From: Enterobacter asburiae | GTDB taxonomy: Bacteria > Pseudomonadota > Gammaproteobacteria > Enterobacterales > Enterobacteriaceae | Assembly (NCBI RefSeq): GCF_024599655.1 | Contig: NZ_CP102247.1 | Location: 3,348,001 to 3,412,000, forward strand | DNA length: 64,000 nucleotides | Reading direction: 5' to 3' | Program-made: the position numbers and the translations under genes | In this document: one piece after another, positions 52,739 to 60,593 of the stretch | Layout: each line of letters begins with the position of its first letter | How positions within the stretch are numbered: the stretch's first letter is position 1 | The notes under the pieces: generated by a model | What the model was told of the DNA's origin: nothing | Database searches by the model: none | What the model saw: only the letters and a program-made list of their open reading frames with translations

Positions 52739-52820
52739 GCCACTGCTTTTCTTTGATGTCCCCAATTTGTGGAGCCCATCAACCCCGCCGTTTTGGTTCA
52801 AGGTTGATGGGTTTTTTGTT
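52739..52820 (+). ncRNA. rybB: RybB small RNA, envelope stress regulator
   Basis: About 80 nt, beginning GCCACTGCTTTTC, the conserved seed that pairs with outer-membrane porin mRNAs (ompC, ompW, fadL and others) with Hfq. The end is the terminator CCATCAACC / GGTTGATGG followed by six T. Only a few bases differ from E. coli RybB (middle and terminator loop). As in E. coli it is on the ybjL strand directly behind ybjL. Confidence 0.95.
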
Positions 52821-53179
52821 GCCTGAAAACTACCACTCTTTGAATCAATGGCTTAAGCCAGCACTTCCCTTACATGGCGACATCGTCGCGGTAGAACTTT
52901 TTATGTGGTCATAATCAGTAATAAAAACCTGCCTGCGGTGTGTCAGTATTCAGTAAGCTAACTCTTCCGGCATTCCTTTCGGATTCTGGAACAAGCCATT
53001 CAATATCGAACTCTTCTATTTTCACCTCGAACACCAGACAGATTGTATTTAGGTTAAAAAATATCAGGTCATTGTCCTAAAAAGCCTCTGCTTGTCATAA
53101 ACATGATCGGCTTTGAACTTCCATACTAGCGACGGGCATACGCTGGAGCGGATAGAAACACGCGATGGAGGGAACAGGA
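52821..53179. other. Gene-free left flank of the Hcp/ars island
   Basis: About 360 bp between rybB and the Hcp module, AT-richer than the surrounding DNA, with stop codons in all frames I read. A small inverted repeat GCGAC-N3-GTCGC lies near 52877. It is probably non-backbone DNA and includes the promoter of the module; no attachment site or integrase remnant was recognised. Confidence 0.4.
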
Positions 53180-53296
53180 ATGAAGTTTTCACGGGCAGTA
53201 ATGGCAATTGAACTCATCGTACAGGTCTTAGTGCATGCAGCAAAAAATCGCTCTATTGAGCTGAAGAGCGAGGCCAGTAAACATGTACCATTCTGA
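53180..53296 (+). CDS. Small 38-residue ORF leading the Hcp module
   Basis: Reads MKFSRAVMAIELIVQVLVHA and then a short charged tail ending KHVPF. GGAGGG lies 7 nt before the ATG, better than the site of the following gene. It overlaps the next ORF by 14 bp in another frame, so it could be a leader peptide coupling translation, a tiny membrane-associated protein, or the remnant of a larger gene. Not recognised. Confidence 0.4.
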   Translation: MKFSRAVMAIELIVQVLVHAAKNRSIELKSEASKHVPF

Positions 53297-53990
53297 AGAG
53301 ATCATCCGCCAACTTCAGAGCCAAAAGATACTGGCAATGAAGCTGGACCGAGCGGTACGTGATGTAGGCGAAGAGGTAAAGAGCCAGTTGAATAATATAG
53401 GTGCCGGTGCGCAACGCCTGCTGTACTACACCTCCTGCTTTACTGATGAATATTATGATGTATGCACCAGACAAAATCTGGAGGACGCTCGCTTCCGAAA
53501 GGGCATATTTCATCTCGTTTCTCGCTGGAACATCGTCTTTGACCTAATCAACACGTACATTGAGGAGCTGGTTAAGGATTATTCCCCGGCAGATTTATCA
53601 GCGATACAGCATGCTCTGATGCGCGCTAACGTTTATATATCCACCAGCACGCTAACCTCGTATTCATTCTCTGCAGGCGTCGCATCGACTGTTTGCCTCT
53701 ATGTGAGCCTTCCACCTTCAGGGTTAAAGATCGTTTCAGGATTGACGGGCGCGGCTATAGGCGGGCTGGGGATATATGGGGTTGTGCAAAAGGCTGCTGA
53801 CAGCGCTCACCGCCTGCAAGTGATGCATCCGGCATACTATCAAGCGTTATACCTGCGAGAGCTGGAGATGATGTATTTCCTGGTGGAGCCTGCGTTTATG
53901 CGCGCGGGGGTGCTAACCCAACAGTGGACGGATGGACAAAGCCCTTATGATGTTGCAGACACGATCCTGAAGCTAATGGGTAGACACTGA
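53283..53990 (+). CDS. Unknown protein with glycine-zipper membrane region, candidate T6SS effector
   Basis: A 235-residue protein, not recognised. Residues 1-120 are helical and charged (coiled-coil-like LQSQKILAMKLDRAVRDVGEE). Residues 126-142 and 148-169 form two hydrophobic stretches; the second is glycine-rich (SGLTGAAIGGLGIYG), a glycine-zipper pattern found in pore-forming toxins. The C-terminal third is amphipathic. No signal peptide. It overlaps the next gene by one base (TGATG) and lies two genes ahead of an orphan T6SS hcp. A membrane-acting effector carried by Hcp is the natural reading, but it rests on context and composition only. DUF4225-type proteins have a similar look; this was not confirmed. 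Confidence 0.55.
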   Translation: MYHSEEIIRQLQSQKILAMKLDRAVRDVGEEVKSQLNNIGAGAQRLLYYTSCFTDEYYDVCTRQNLEDARFRKGIFHLVSRWNIVFDLINTYIEELVKDYSPADLSAIQHALMRANVYISTSTLTSYSFSAGVASTVCLYVSLPPSGLKIVSGLTGAAIGGLGIYGVVQKAADSAHRLQVMHPAYYQALYLRELEMMYFLVEPAFMRAGVLTQQWTDGQSPYDVADTILKLMGRH

Positions 53991-54172
53991 TGGGCTTTCT
54001 AAGACGCTGGCTCAAATCTCAGGCTCAGTTTTTCTTCTGGACCTATGTCCCCATCATCCTCACGTTCATTTTTGGCTTTGTCCTTGACGCTTACTTCCCT
54101 GAGGTTAGCCAGGGATTCATCCTCCTGTTTTACCTGGTAACACTGGGACTGGCTTACTGGATATGGCATTGA
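53990..54172 (+). CDS. 60-residue two-helix membrane protein, candidate immunity protein
   Basis: Reads MGFLRRWLKSQAQFFFWTYV, then two membrane helices of about 20 residues each (VPIILTFIFGFVLDAYF; FILLFYLVTLGLAYWIW) joined by a short polar turn (PEVSQG). The positive start suggests N-in topology. It is translationally coupled to the gene before it. Small membrane proteins in this position often neutralise pore-forming effectors in the inner membrane; that is inference. Confidence 0.55.
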   Translation: MGFLRRWLKSQAQFFFWTYVPIILTFIFGFVLDAYFPEVSQGFILLFYLVTLGLAYWIWH

Positions 54173-54211
54173 GGAACATCAATGCGTTACGCTTACTAAT
54201 AAGGAAATTAC

Positions 54212-54691
54212 ATGTCTACACCCGCACACCTATGGCTAGAAGACGAGAACGGTTCGCCAATTATCGGTAGCTGCATGATGCCCACGCGTTCTGGTTCCAT
54301 AGAGCTAAAATCGTTCTCCCACGGTGTAACCATTCCGGTTGATCCAAGCTGGGGTAAACTCACCGGCACGCGCGTCCATCGCCCTATTGCGATAGTTAAA
54401 GAATTTGATCAGACTACCCCGCTTCTTTACCGCGCCGTGTGCGAAGGGCGAGTTATGAAGAAGGGGATCATTAAAATGTACCGCATTCTGGCGTCCGGGA
54501 TCGAGGCCGAATATTTCAATATTGTGATGGAAAACGTTAAGTTTACGACTGTGGCACCCTTCCTGACCCCTAACGGGATGAGCAGCACCCATCTTGAAAC
54601 GCTCGAATTGCGTTACGAAGCAATCTCATGGAAGTACACGGAGGGGAATATTGTTTACCGTGACACCTGGAACGATCGCTGCTGCGCCTGA
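54212..54691 (+). CDS. Orphan type VI secretion tube protein Hcp (TssD family)
   Basis: A 159-residue Hcp-family protein. The core motifs are AHLWLEDENGSPIIGS at the start, IELKSFSHGVTIP, the HRPIAIVKEFDQTTPLLYRA segment, and EYFNIVMENVKF with LETLELRYEAISWKYTEGNI near the end. Hcp hexamers stack into the T6SS tube and carry small effectors in their lumen. No other T6SS structural gene is in the window, so this copy depends on a machine encoded elsewhere. AAGGAAA precedes the ATG and a strong terminator follows. Confidence 0.92.
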   Translation: MSTPAHLWLEDENGSPIIGSCMMPTRSGSIELKSFSHGVTIPVDPSWGKLTGTRVHRPIAIVKEFDQTTPLLYRAVCEGRVMKKGIIKMYRILASGIEAEYFNIVMENVKFTTVAPFLTPNGMSSTHLETLELRYEAISWKYTEGNIVYRDTWNDRCCA

Positions 54692-54722
54692 GCACAGAAG
54701 ACCGTTGAAAGTGAGCTGATAA

Positions 54723-54753
54723 AAAGAAACCGTCCCAAGGGGACGGTTTCTTT
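54723..54753. terminator. Terminator after the Hcp module
   Basis: A 14-bp perfect stem (AAAGAAACCGTCCC / GGGACGGTTTCTTT) with AAG loop and T-rich tail. It closes the unit. Confidence 0.9.
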
Positions 54754-54867
54754 CCCATGACGATCAGGAGTAGTCCGGGCAAGCCATAAAGACTGTTTTG
54801 ATCTTCAACGAGTCCTCCAGGCGCTTTTTCTATCCTTCCTGTTATCCCCCTCTTTTCTCGCCCACCA

Positions 54868-54898
54868 CAAACATATATGATTTAATGAATATGACAAA
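54868..54898. promoter_or_regulatory. Possible ArsR operator
   Basis: On the minus strand TCATATTCATTAAATCATATATG then TTTG resembles the TCAT-N-TTTG pattern of E. coli ArsR sites, about 20-45 bp before arsR. Spacing is not exact. Confidence 0.4.
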
Positions 54899-54917
54899 AG
54901 ACATTCAGGATGACAGA

Positions 54918-55238
54918 ATGCTCCATCCGCTCCAGCTCTTCAAAACCCTCTCCGACGAAACGCGGCTCGCCATCGTCATGCTGCTCCGTGAAGCAGGCGA
55001 GCTGTGCGTCTGCGATCTCTGCTCCGCGACCGCCGAGTCGCAGCCTAAGGTCTCACGCCACATGGCACTGCTGCGCGAGTCCGGGCTGGTTATCGATCGT
55101 CGCGAGGGCAAATGGGTCCATTACCGTCTCTCTCCCAACATGCCTGCGTGGGCGGCAACCGTTATCGACACCAGCTGGAACTGCCTGCGGGAAGAGACGC
55201 GCATGAAGCTTAAAAACCGACTTCCGGGCTCGTGCTAA
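54918..55238 (+). CDS. arsR: Arsenical-responsive repressor ArsR
   Basis: A 106-residue SmtB/ArsR-family winged-helix repressor that leaves DNA on binding As(III) or Sb(III). The metal motif is ELCVCDLC (cysteine pair in the recognition helix) and the HTH is QPKVSRHMALLRESGLV. The ATG at 54918 (MLHPLQLFKTL) follows AGGA; an ORF reaching to 54798 is too long and starts in the promoter. First gene of arsRBC. Confidence 0.95.
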   Translation: MLHPLQLFKTLSDETRLAIVMLLREAGELCVCDLCSATAESQPKVSRHMALLRESGLVIDRREGKWVHYRLSPNMPAWAATVIDTSWNCLREETRMKLKNRLPGSC

Positions 55239-55278
55239 GCAAAACACATTCACAAAAACAGATATAACGGAGTAGAAG

Positions 55279-56568
55279 ATGTTTCTGGCAGGGGCTATTT
55301 TTCTGTTTACGCTGGTACTGGTCATCTGGCAGCCCAGGGGGCTCAGTATCGGCTGGAGCACGACCATCGGTGCCGTGCTGGCACTGGCCAGCGGCGTGAT
55401 TCACATTAACGATATTCCTGTGGTGTGGAATATCGTCTGGAACGCCACGGCAACCTTTATTGCCGTCATCATCATCAGCCTGCTGCTGGATGAGTCCGGC
55501 TTTTTCGAGTGGGCGGCGCTGCACGTTGCCCGCTGGGGGAACGGTCGCGGGCGATTGCTGTTTACGTGGATTATCCTTCTGGGCGCAGCCGTGGCGGCGC
55601 TGTTTGCCAATGACGGTGCGGCGCTGATCCTGACGCCTATCGTTATCGCCATGCTGCTAGCGCTGGGGTTCAGCAAGCAGGCCACGCTGGCGTTTGTGAT
55701 GGCAGCAGGTTTTATCGCCGATACCGCCAGCCTGCCACTGATTGTGTCCAACCTGGTCAACATCGTGTCGGCAGACTTCTTTAAGCTGGGGTTCAGCGAA
55801 TACGCCTCGGTGATGATCCCGGTAGATATCGCCGCGATTGCCGCAACGCTGGTGATGCTGCATCTCTTCTTCCGCAAGGAAATCCCCCCGGAATATGACC
55901 TGGCAAAACTTCGCGAGCCCGCGCGGGCCATTCACGACCTCCCGACGTTCAGAACGGGCTGGATCGTCCTGCTGCTTCTGCTCGTTGGTTTCTTCGTGCT
56001 GGAACCTCTCGGCATTCCGGTCAGCGCCATTGCGACCGTCGGCGCGCTGATTTTATTCGCTGTCGCAAAACGCGGACATGCGATAAACACCGGAAAAGTT
56101 CTGCGCGGCGCGCCGTGGCAGATCGTTATCTTTTCGCTGGGGATGTATCTGGTGGTGTATGGCCTGCGCAATGCCGGGCTGACGGAATATCTCTCAGGCG
56201 TACTGGATAGCCTAGCCGGACACGGGCTATGGGCCACCACGCTGGGAACCGGGTTCATCACCGCGTTTCTGTCATCCATAATGAACAATATGCCCACGGT
56301 GCTGATTGGCGCGCTCTCCATTGATGGCAGTACGGCGACGGGACTGATCAAGGAAGCGATGATTTACGCCAACGTGATTGGCTGCGACCTGGGGCCGAAA
56401 ATCACGCCTATCGGCAGCCTCGCCACCCTGCTCTGGCTCCACGTGCTGGCGCAGAAAAACATGACGATCACCTGGGGCTACTATTTCCGGACGGGCATCG
56501 TTATGACGCTGCCGGTCCTGTTTGTGACGCTCGCCGCGCTGGCGCTACGTCTCTCCTTCACACTGTAA
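55279..56568 (+). CDS. arsB: Arsenite efflux pump ArsB
   Basis: A 429-residue inner-membrane arsenite/antimonite exporter (ArsB of the IT superfamily) with about 12 helices. It matches E. coli ArsB, including NDGAALILTPIVIAML, FIADTASLPLIVSNLVNIV and NNMPTVLIGALSI. The gap to arsR is 40 bp and to arsC 12 bp. Confidence 0.97.
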   Translation: MFLAGAIFLFTLVLVIWQPRGLSIGWSTTIGAVLALASGVIHINDIPVVWNIVWNATATFIAVIIISLLLDESGFFEWAALHVARWGNGRGRLLFTWIILLGAAVAALFANDGAALILTPIVIAMLLALGFSKQATLAFVMAAGFIADTASLPLIVSNLVNIVSADFFKLGFSEYASVMIPVDIAAIAATLVMLHLFFRKEIPPEYDLAKLREPARAIHDLPTFRTGWIVLLLLLVGFFVLEPLGIPVSAIATVGALILFAVAKRGHAINTGKVLRGAPWQIVIFSLGMYLVVYGLRNAGLTEYLSGVLDSLAGHGLWATTLGTGFITAFLSSIMNNMPTVLIGALSIDGSTATGLIKEAMIYANVIGCDLGPKITPIGSLATLLWLHVLAQKNMTITWGYYFRTGIVMTLPVLFVTLAALALRLSFTL

Positions 56569-56580
56569 TGAGCCACTGAT

Positions 56581-57012
56581 ATGAGCCACATCACCATTTA
56601 CCACAACCCGGCCTGCGGAACCTCGCGCAACACGCTGGAGATGATCCGCAACAGCGGCACGGAGCCAGAGATTATCCTTTATCTGGAAACCCCGCCGTCG
56701 CGCAATAAGCTGACCACCCTGATTGCCGATATGGGCATTTCGGTGCGGGACCTGCTGCGTAAAAACGTGGAGCCCTATGAGCAGCTCGGCCTTGCCGAAG
56801 ATACGTTCACCGACGAGCAGCTTATCGATTTTATGCTGCAACACCCGATCCTGATTAACCGTCCGATCGTGGTAACGCCGCTGGGCACCCGCCTGTGCCG
56901 CCCTTCTGAAGTTGTCCTCGACATCCTGCCCGATGTGCAGAAAGGGGCGTTTACGAAAGAGGATGGCGAAGCCGTCGTGGACGCCAGCGGGAAAAAAATC
57001 TCGCCAAAGTAA
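56581..57012 (+). CDS. arsC: Arsenate reductase ArsC, glutaredoxin-dependent
   Basis: A 143-residue enzyme that reduces arsenate to arsenite for export by ArsB. The catalytic Cys12 is in HNPACGTSRN and the arsenate-binding arginines are in LLRKN, INRPIV and TRLCRPS. It uses glutaredoxin; grxA is coded a few kb away. It follows arsB closely. Confidence 0.96.
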   Translation: MSHITIYHNPACGTSRNTLEMIRNSGTEPEIILYLETPPSRNKLTTLIADMGISVRDLLRKNVEPYEQLGLAEDTFTDEQLIDFMLQHPILINRPIVVTPLGTRLCRPSEVVLDILPDVQKGAFTKEDGEAVVDASGKKISPK

Positions 57013-57130
57013 CCCATTGAAAATGGCGCAGTAAGGCCTGCCAGCCGCATACCCCACCCATCGGCCAGGTTGCATCAGCCGAAACCCGGCACATACTTTT
57101 GAGGGTTGATCCTGGTGAGGGTATGCAGGT

Positions 57131-57901
57131 ATGGGCTTGAAAAACAAAACCGCCGTCATCTTCGGCGGCAGCGGCACCATTGGCAGTTCAGCGGCGCACG
57201 CTCTGGCGCGTGAAGGGGCGGATGTGTACCTCGCCGCGCGCGACCACGCCAGGCTGGAGCGGGTCGCCAGCCGAATTCGCGCCGCCGGAGGGTCTGCCAG
57301 CACGTTTATTTTCGATGCGCTAGATGACTCCTCGCAGCTTCCGGACCTTGCCCGCATTGATGTCGTCGTCAACGCCACGGGCTTTATGCACGATCAGGGT
57401 AAACGCCTTGAGGCGTTAACGCTCGGCGAGTTCAGGCAGGGTTTCGCCCCCTTCCTGGCCGCGTACTTTAACATTGCGAAAGCAGCGTCGCCCCGCATGG
57501 GCGGCGAGCATGGCGGGACCATAATTACCGTCGTCGCCCCCGCCGCCACTATGACAATGGCGGGCCACCTCGGGCATATCGTCGGCTGCGCGGGAACGGA
57601 AGCCTTGACCCGAGCGCTTGCGGTTGAGCTGGGGACACACAATATTCGCGTGCTGTGCGTGCGTTCGCACGCGATAGCCGACGCGGTGCAGGCGGGTTCG
57701 TATGTGGGGACCATTTTCGCCGCCAAGGCGCAGGCGATGGGAATTACGGTTGAGCAGTTTCTCGGCGGTGCCGCGCAAAGTACCCTGACGCATAGCCTGC
57801 CAACGCTGGCACAGGTGGCAGACACGATTACGTTTCTGGCCTCAGATGCGGCAGGCGCCATCACGGGAACCACGGTCAATATGACCGCGGGCGCAACCTA
57901 G
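57131..57901 (+). CDS. SDR-family protein without the usual YxxxK pair
   Basis: A 256-residue short-chain dehydrogenase-like protein. The NAD(P) motif is FGGSGTIGSSAA (TGxxxGxG variant), followed by VVNATGFM at the NAG position. Where SDRs have SxxxYxxxK the sequence is GHIVGCAGTEALTRALAVE, so both the catalytic Tyr and Lys are missing. The tail ITGTTVNMTAGAT is the usual SDR end. Alone behind arsC and convergent with rcdA (4-bp overlap). The reaction is unknown; it may be non-catalytic or use another residue set. Confidence 0.8.
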   Translation: MGLKNKTAVIFGGSGTIGSSAAHALAREGADVYLAARDHARLERVASRIRAAGGSASTFIFDALDDSSQLPDLARIDVVVNATGFMHDQGKRLEALTLGEFRQGFAPFLAAYFNIAKAASPRMGGEHGGTIITVVAPAATMTMAGHLGHIVGCAGTEALTRALAVELGTHNIRVLCVRSHAIADAVQAGSYVGTIFAAKAQAMGITVEQFLGGAAQSTLTHSLPTLAQVADTITFLASDAAGAITGTTVNMTAGAT

Positions 57902-58449
57902 CGGCCGCTCTCGCCCGCAATCCTGCCCACCATCGCCCGGATCTCTTCGCGGGTTAACGGCGTCCGGTCGGTGACATAGTGCAGCGTCATCCCTTCGATA
58001 AACGCGTCCAGCGCGCGGGTGGTGACAGGGTCGAACCACTGCTCCAGCGTGGTCTGGCTCATCTTCATCCAGTCCTGCATCACCGTTTTGAGCGCCGCGC
58101 TGCGGTGCATAAAGGCGTAGAGCTGATACATCAGCGCCATGTTGTGCGGCGTGGTCACCTGGGAGCTGTGGATCAGCGTGGTGATAGATTCGCACGCCAT
58201 TTCCGGCCCGGTGACCCCGGCAAAGAAATCCCGGTACTGCTGCGACATCTGCCGGGTAAACCACGTGAAGGCCTCCTCCAGCAGCGGCTCCATGCCGTCG
58301 AAATAGTAGGTCATCGACCCCAGCGGCACGCCCGCGCAGGTGGCGATTTTACGGTGCGTGACGGCGTGAATACCGTGCTCGGCAATGGTATCGAGCGTTG
58401 CCTGCAGGATCTTCTCCCGTCGATGCGGATCGTTCGGTGGTCTGCTCAT
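57898..58449 (-). CDS. rcdA: TetR-family regulator RcdA (YbjK)
   Basis: A 183-residue TetR repressor matching E. coli RcdA. The HTH is IHAVTHRKIATCAGVPLGSMTYYF at residues about 28-50 and the C-terminal half ends RALDAFIEGMTLHYVTDRTPL. RcdA activates csgD and affects biofilm formation in E. coli. The ATG is at 58449. An ORF reaching to 59139 is a shadow across ybjJ. The palindrome at 58465-58486 is a probable operator. Confidence 0.9.
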   Translation of the reverse strand: MSRPPNDPHRREKILQATLDTIAEHGIHAVTHRKIATCAGVPLGSMTYYFDGMEPLLEEAFTWFTRQMSQQYRDFFAGVTGPEMACESITTLIHSSQVTTPHNMALMYQLYAFMHRSAALKTVMQDWMKMSQTTLEQWFDPVTTRALDAFIEGMTLHYVTDRTPLTREEIRAMVGRIAGESGR

Positions 58450-58464
58450 AAATTCCTCACGTGG

Positions 58465-58486
58465 TTTGTGTACAAATGTACACAAA
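58465..58486. promoter_or_regulatory. Perfect 22-bp palindrome, likely RcdA operator
   Basis: TTTGTGTACA-AA-TGTACACAAA lies 15 bp before rcdA and 44 bp before ybjJ, the typical place for a TetR-type operator serving both divergent genes. Confidence 0.75.
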
Positions 58487-58530
58487 CTTGCTAGTGTTGT
58501 CGCTATTGTTGTACTTCTGGTGCTACCCCA

Positions 58531-59745
58531 ATGACGCTGACCTCCCCCCGTAAAGCCCTGCAGCGACGCCTGTGGGCGCTGTTTATGTTCTTCTTTATTC
58601 CCGGCCTGCTGATGGCCTCCTGGGCCACGCGCACCCCCGCCATTCGCGATATTTTGTCCGTTTCTACCGCCGAGATGGGCATCGTGCTGTTCGGCCTGTC
58701 GATAGGCTCCATGAGCGGCATTCTCTGCTCCGCGTGGCTGGTGAAGCGCTTTGGTACGCGGGCGGTGATCCGCACCACCATGTGCTTTGCCGTGTTCGGG
58801 ATGGGGATACTGAGCGTGGCGCTGTGGTTTGCCTCGCCGGTGCTGTTCGCCCTGGGCCTGACGGTATTTGGCGGCAGCTTCGGTTCGGCTGAAGTTGCCA
58901 TCAACGTTGAAGGGGCGGCGGTCGAACGTGAGATGAACAAAACCGTGCTGCCGATGATGCACGGTTTTTACAGCCTCGGCACGCTGGCCGGTGCGGGCGT
59001 GGGGATGGCGCTGACGGCCACCGGCGTGAGCGCGAATCTGCATATCCTGCTGGCGGCGCTGGTGTGTATCGTTCCGATTCTGACCGGCATCCGGGCCATC
59101 CCGGACGGTACCGGCAAAAACTCCGCTGACGAACAGCACTCAGCCGAAAAAGGGCTGCCCTTCTACCGCGATTTCCAGCTGATGCTGATCGGCGTGGTGG
59201 TGCTGGCGATGGCATTCGCGGAAGGTTCTGCCAACGACTGGCTGCCGCTGCTGATGGTAGACGGTCACGGCTTTAGCCCAACCTCCGGCTCGCTGATTTA
59301 CGCCGGGTTTACGCTGGGGATGACCGTGGGTCGCTTCACCGGCGGCTGGTTTATCGACCGCTACAGCCGCGTGGCGGTGGTGCGCGCCAGCGCCCTGCTG
59401 GGCGGCCTGGGTATAGCGATGATCATCTTTGTCGACGTGGACTGGATTGCCGGGGTCTCGGTGATCCTCTGGGGACTGGGCGCGTCGCTCGGCTTCCCGC
59501 TGACCATTTCAGCCGCCAGCGACACCGGCCCGGATGCCCCGACGCGCGTCAGCGTGGTGGCAACCACGGGTTATCTCGCCTTCCTGGTCGGGCCACCGCT
59601 GCTCGGCTTCCTCGGCGAGCACTACGGGCTGCGCAGCGCCATGCTGGTGGTGTTAGGGTTGGTCATCATCGCGGCGCTGGTGGCGCGCGCGGTGGCAAAG
59701 CCGGAAACGAATCAAACGACACTGGAGAAGGGATATGAGCGTTAA
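58531..59745 (+). CDS. ybjJ: YbjJ, MFS transporter
   Basis: A 404-residue member of the major facilitator superfamily with 12 helices, matching E. coli YbjJ (FFIPGLLMASWATRTPAIRD at the start, GAAVEREMNKTVLPMMHGFY in the middle). The substrate is unknown. It overlaps ybjI by 11 bp, so the two form an operon. Confidence 0.93.
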   Translation: MTLTSPRKALQRRLWALFMFFFIPGLLMASWATRTPAIRDILSVSTAEMGIVLFGLSIGSMSGILCSAWLVKRFGTRAVIRTTMCFAVFGMGILSVALWFASPVLFALGLTVFGGSFGSAEVAINVEGAAVEREMNKTVLPMMHGFYSLGTLAGAGVGMALTATGVSANLHILLAALVCIVPILTGIRAIPDGTGKNSADEQHSAEKGLPFYRDFQLMLIGVVVLAMAFAEGSANDWLPLLMVDGHGFSPTSGSLIYAGFTLGMTVGRFTGGWFIDRYSRVAVVRASALLGGLGIAMIIFVDVDWIAGVSVILWGLGASLGFPLTISAASDTGPDAPTRVSVVATTGYLAFLVGPPLLGFLGEHYGLRSAMLVVLGLVIIAALVARAVAKPETNQTTLEKGYER

Positions 59746-60547
59746 ACTGATCGCCGTCGACATGGATGGTACTTTTCTGAGCGATGCCAAGACCTATAAT
59801 CGGCCGCGCTTTCTGGCGCAGTACGCCCGCATGAAGGCGCAAGGCATTCGCTTTGTGGTCGCCAGCGGCAACCAGTACTACCAGCTGATCTCCTTTTTCC
59901 CGGAGATCGCGCATGAAATTGCCTTCGTCGCCGAAAACGGCGGCTGGGTCGTGAGCGAAGGTGAGGATGTCTTTAACGGCGAACTGTCGAAAGCCCATTT
60001 CGAGACCGTCGCGACCGTCTTAAACGACGTTCCGGGCATTGAGATCATCGCCTGCGGGAAGAGCAGCGCGTACACGCTGAAATGCTATGACGAGGGCTTT
60101 AAGGATATCGCGGCGAAGTACTATCACCGTCTCGAAATGGTGAGTGATTTTGACAACCTGAACGATATTTTCTTCAAGTTCGGGCTTAACGTGTCTGACG
60201 ATGAAATTCCGCGGATTCAGGCGCTGCTGCATGAAAAGCTGAGCGACATCATGGTGCCCGTCACGACCGGTCACGGCAGTATCGACCTGATCATCCCCGG
60301 CGTGCATAAAGCCAACGGTCTGCGGATCCTGCAAAAGCGCTGGGGTATTGACGACAGCGAAGTGGTGGCCTTCGGCGACAGCGGCAACGACGTGGAGATG
60401 CTGCGTCAGTCCGGGTTCAGCTTTGCGATGGCGAATGCCAGACCGCATATTAAAGCGGTGGCGCGTTTTGAAGCGCCGCACAATAACGATGAAGGCGTTT
60501 TAGACGTGATTGAGAAGGTGTTGAACGGGGAGGCGCCGTTTAATTGA
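59735..60547 (+). CDS. ybjI: YbjI, HAD phosphatase of the Cof type
   Basis: A 270-residue HAD-superfamily phosphatase; the E. coli protein dephosphorylates FMN and several sugar phosphates. Motif I is VDMDGTFL (nucleophile Asp9), motif II is in VVASGNQ, motif III is the Lys in VHKANGL, and motif IV is AFGDSGNDVEML. The cap is type C2. It overlaps the end of ybjJ. Confidence 0.93.
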   Translation: MSVKLIAVDMDGTFLSDAKTYNRPRFLAQYARMKAQGIRFVVASGNQYYQLISFFPEIAHEIAFVAENGGWVVSEGEDVFNGELSKAHFETVATVLNDVPGIEIIACGKSSAYTLKCYDEGFKDIAAKYYHRLEMVSDFDNLNDIFFKFGLNVSDDEIPRIQALLHEKLSDIMVPVTTGHGSIDLIIPGVHKANGLRILQKRWGIDDSEVVAFGDSGNDVEMLRQSGFSFAMANARPHIKAVARFEAPHNNDEGVLDVIEKVLNGEAPFN

Positions 60548-60563
60548 CCGCGGGCGGTCTGGT

Positions 60564-60593
60564 GCCCTCGCCCCTCACCCTGGCCCTCTCCCC
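60564..60593. repeat. GC-rich palindromic repeat, copy 3, left half (broken by the IS)
   Basis: GCCCTCGCCCCTCACCC and GGCCCTCTCCCC match the reverse complement of copy 2. The other half is at 61879-61895. Confidence 0.75.

Noticed and set aside
54212..54691. Complete T6SS locus around the Hcp gene
   Set aside because: No VgrG, TssB/C, ClpV or membrane-complex gene lies in the window; only an orphan tube gene is present.
58450..59139. N-terminal extension of the rcdA frame across ybjJ
   Set aside because: It crosses the operator palindrome and the opposite-strand ybjJ gene; the TetR domain begins at 58449.
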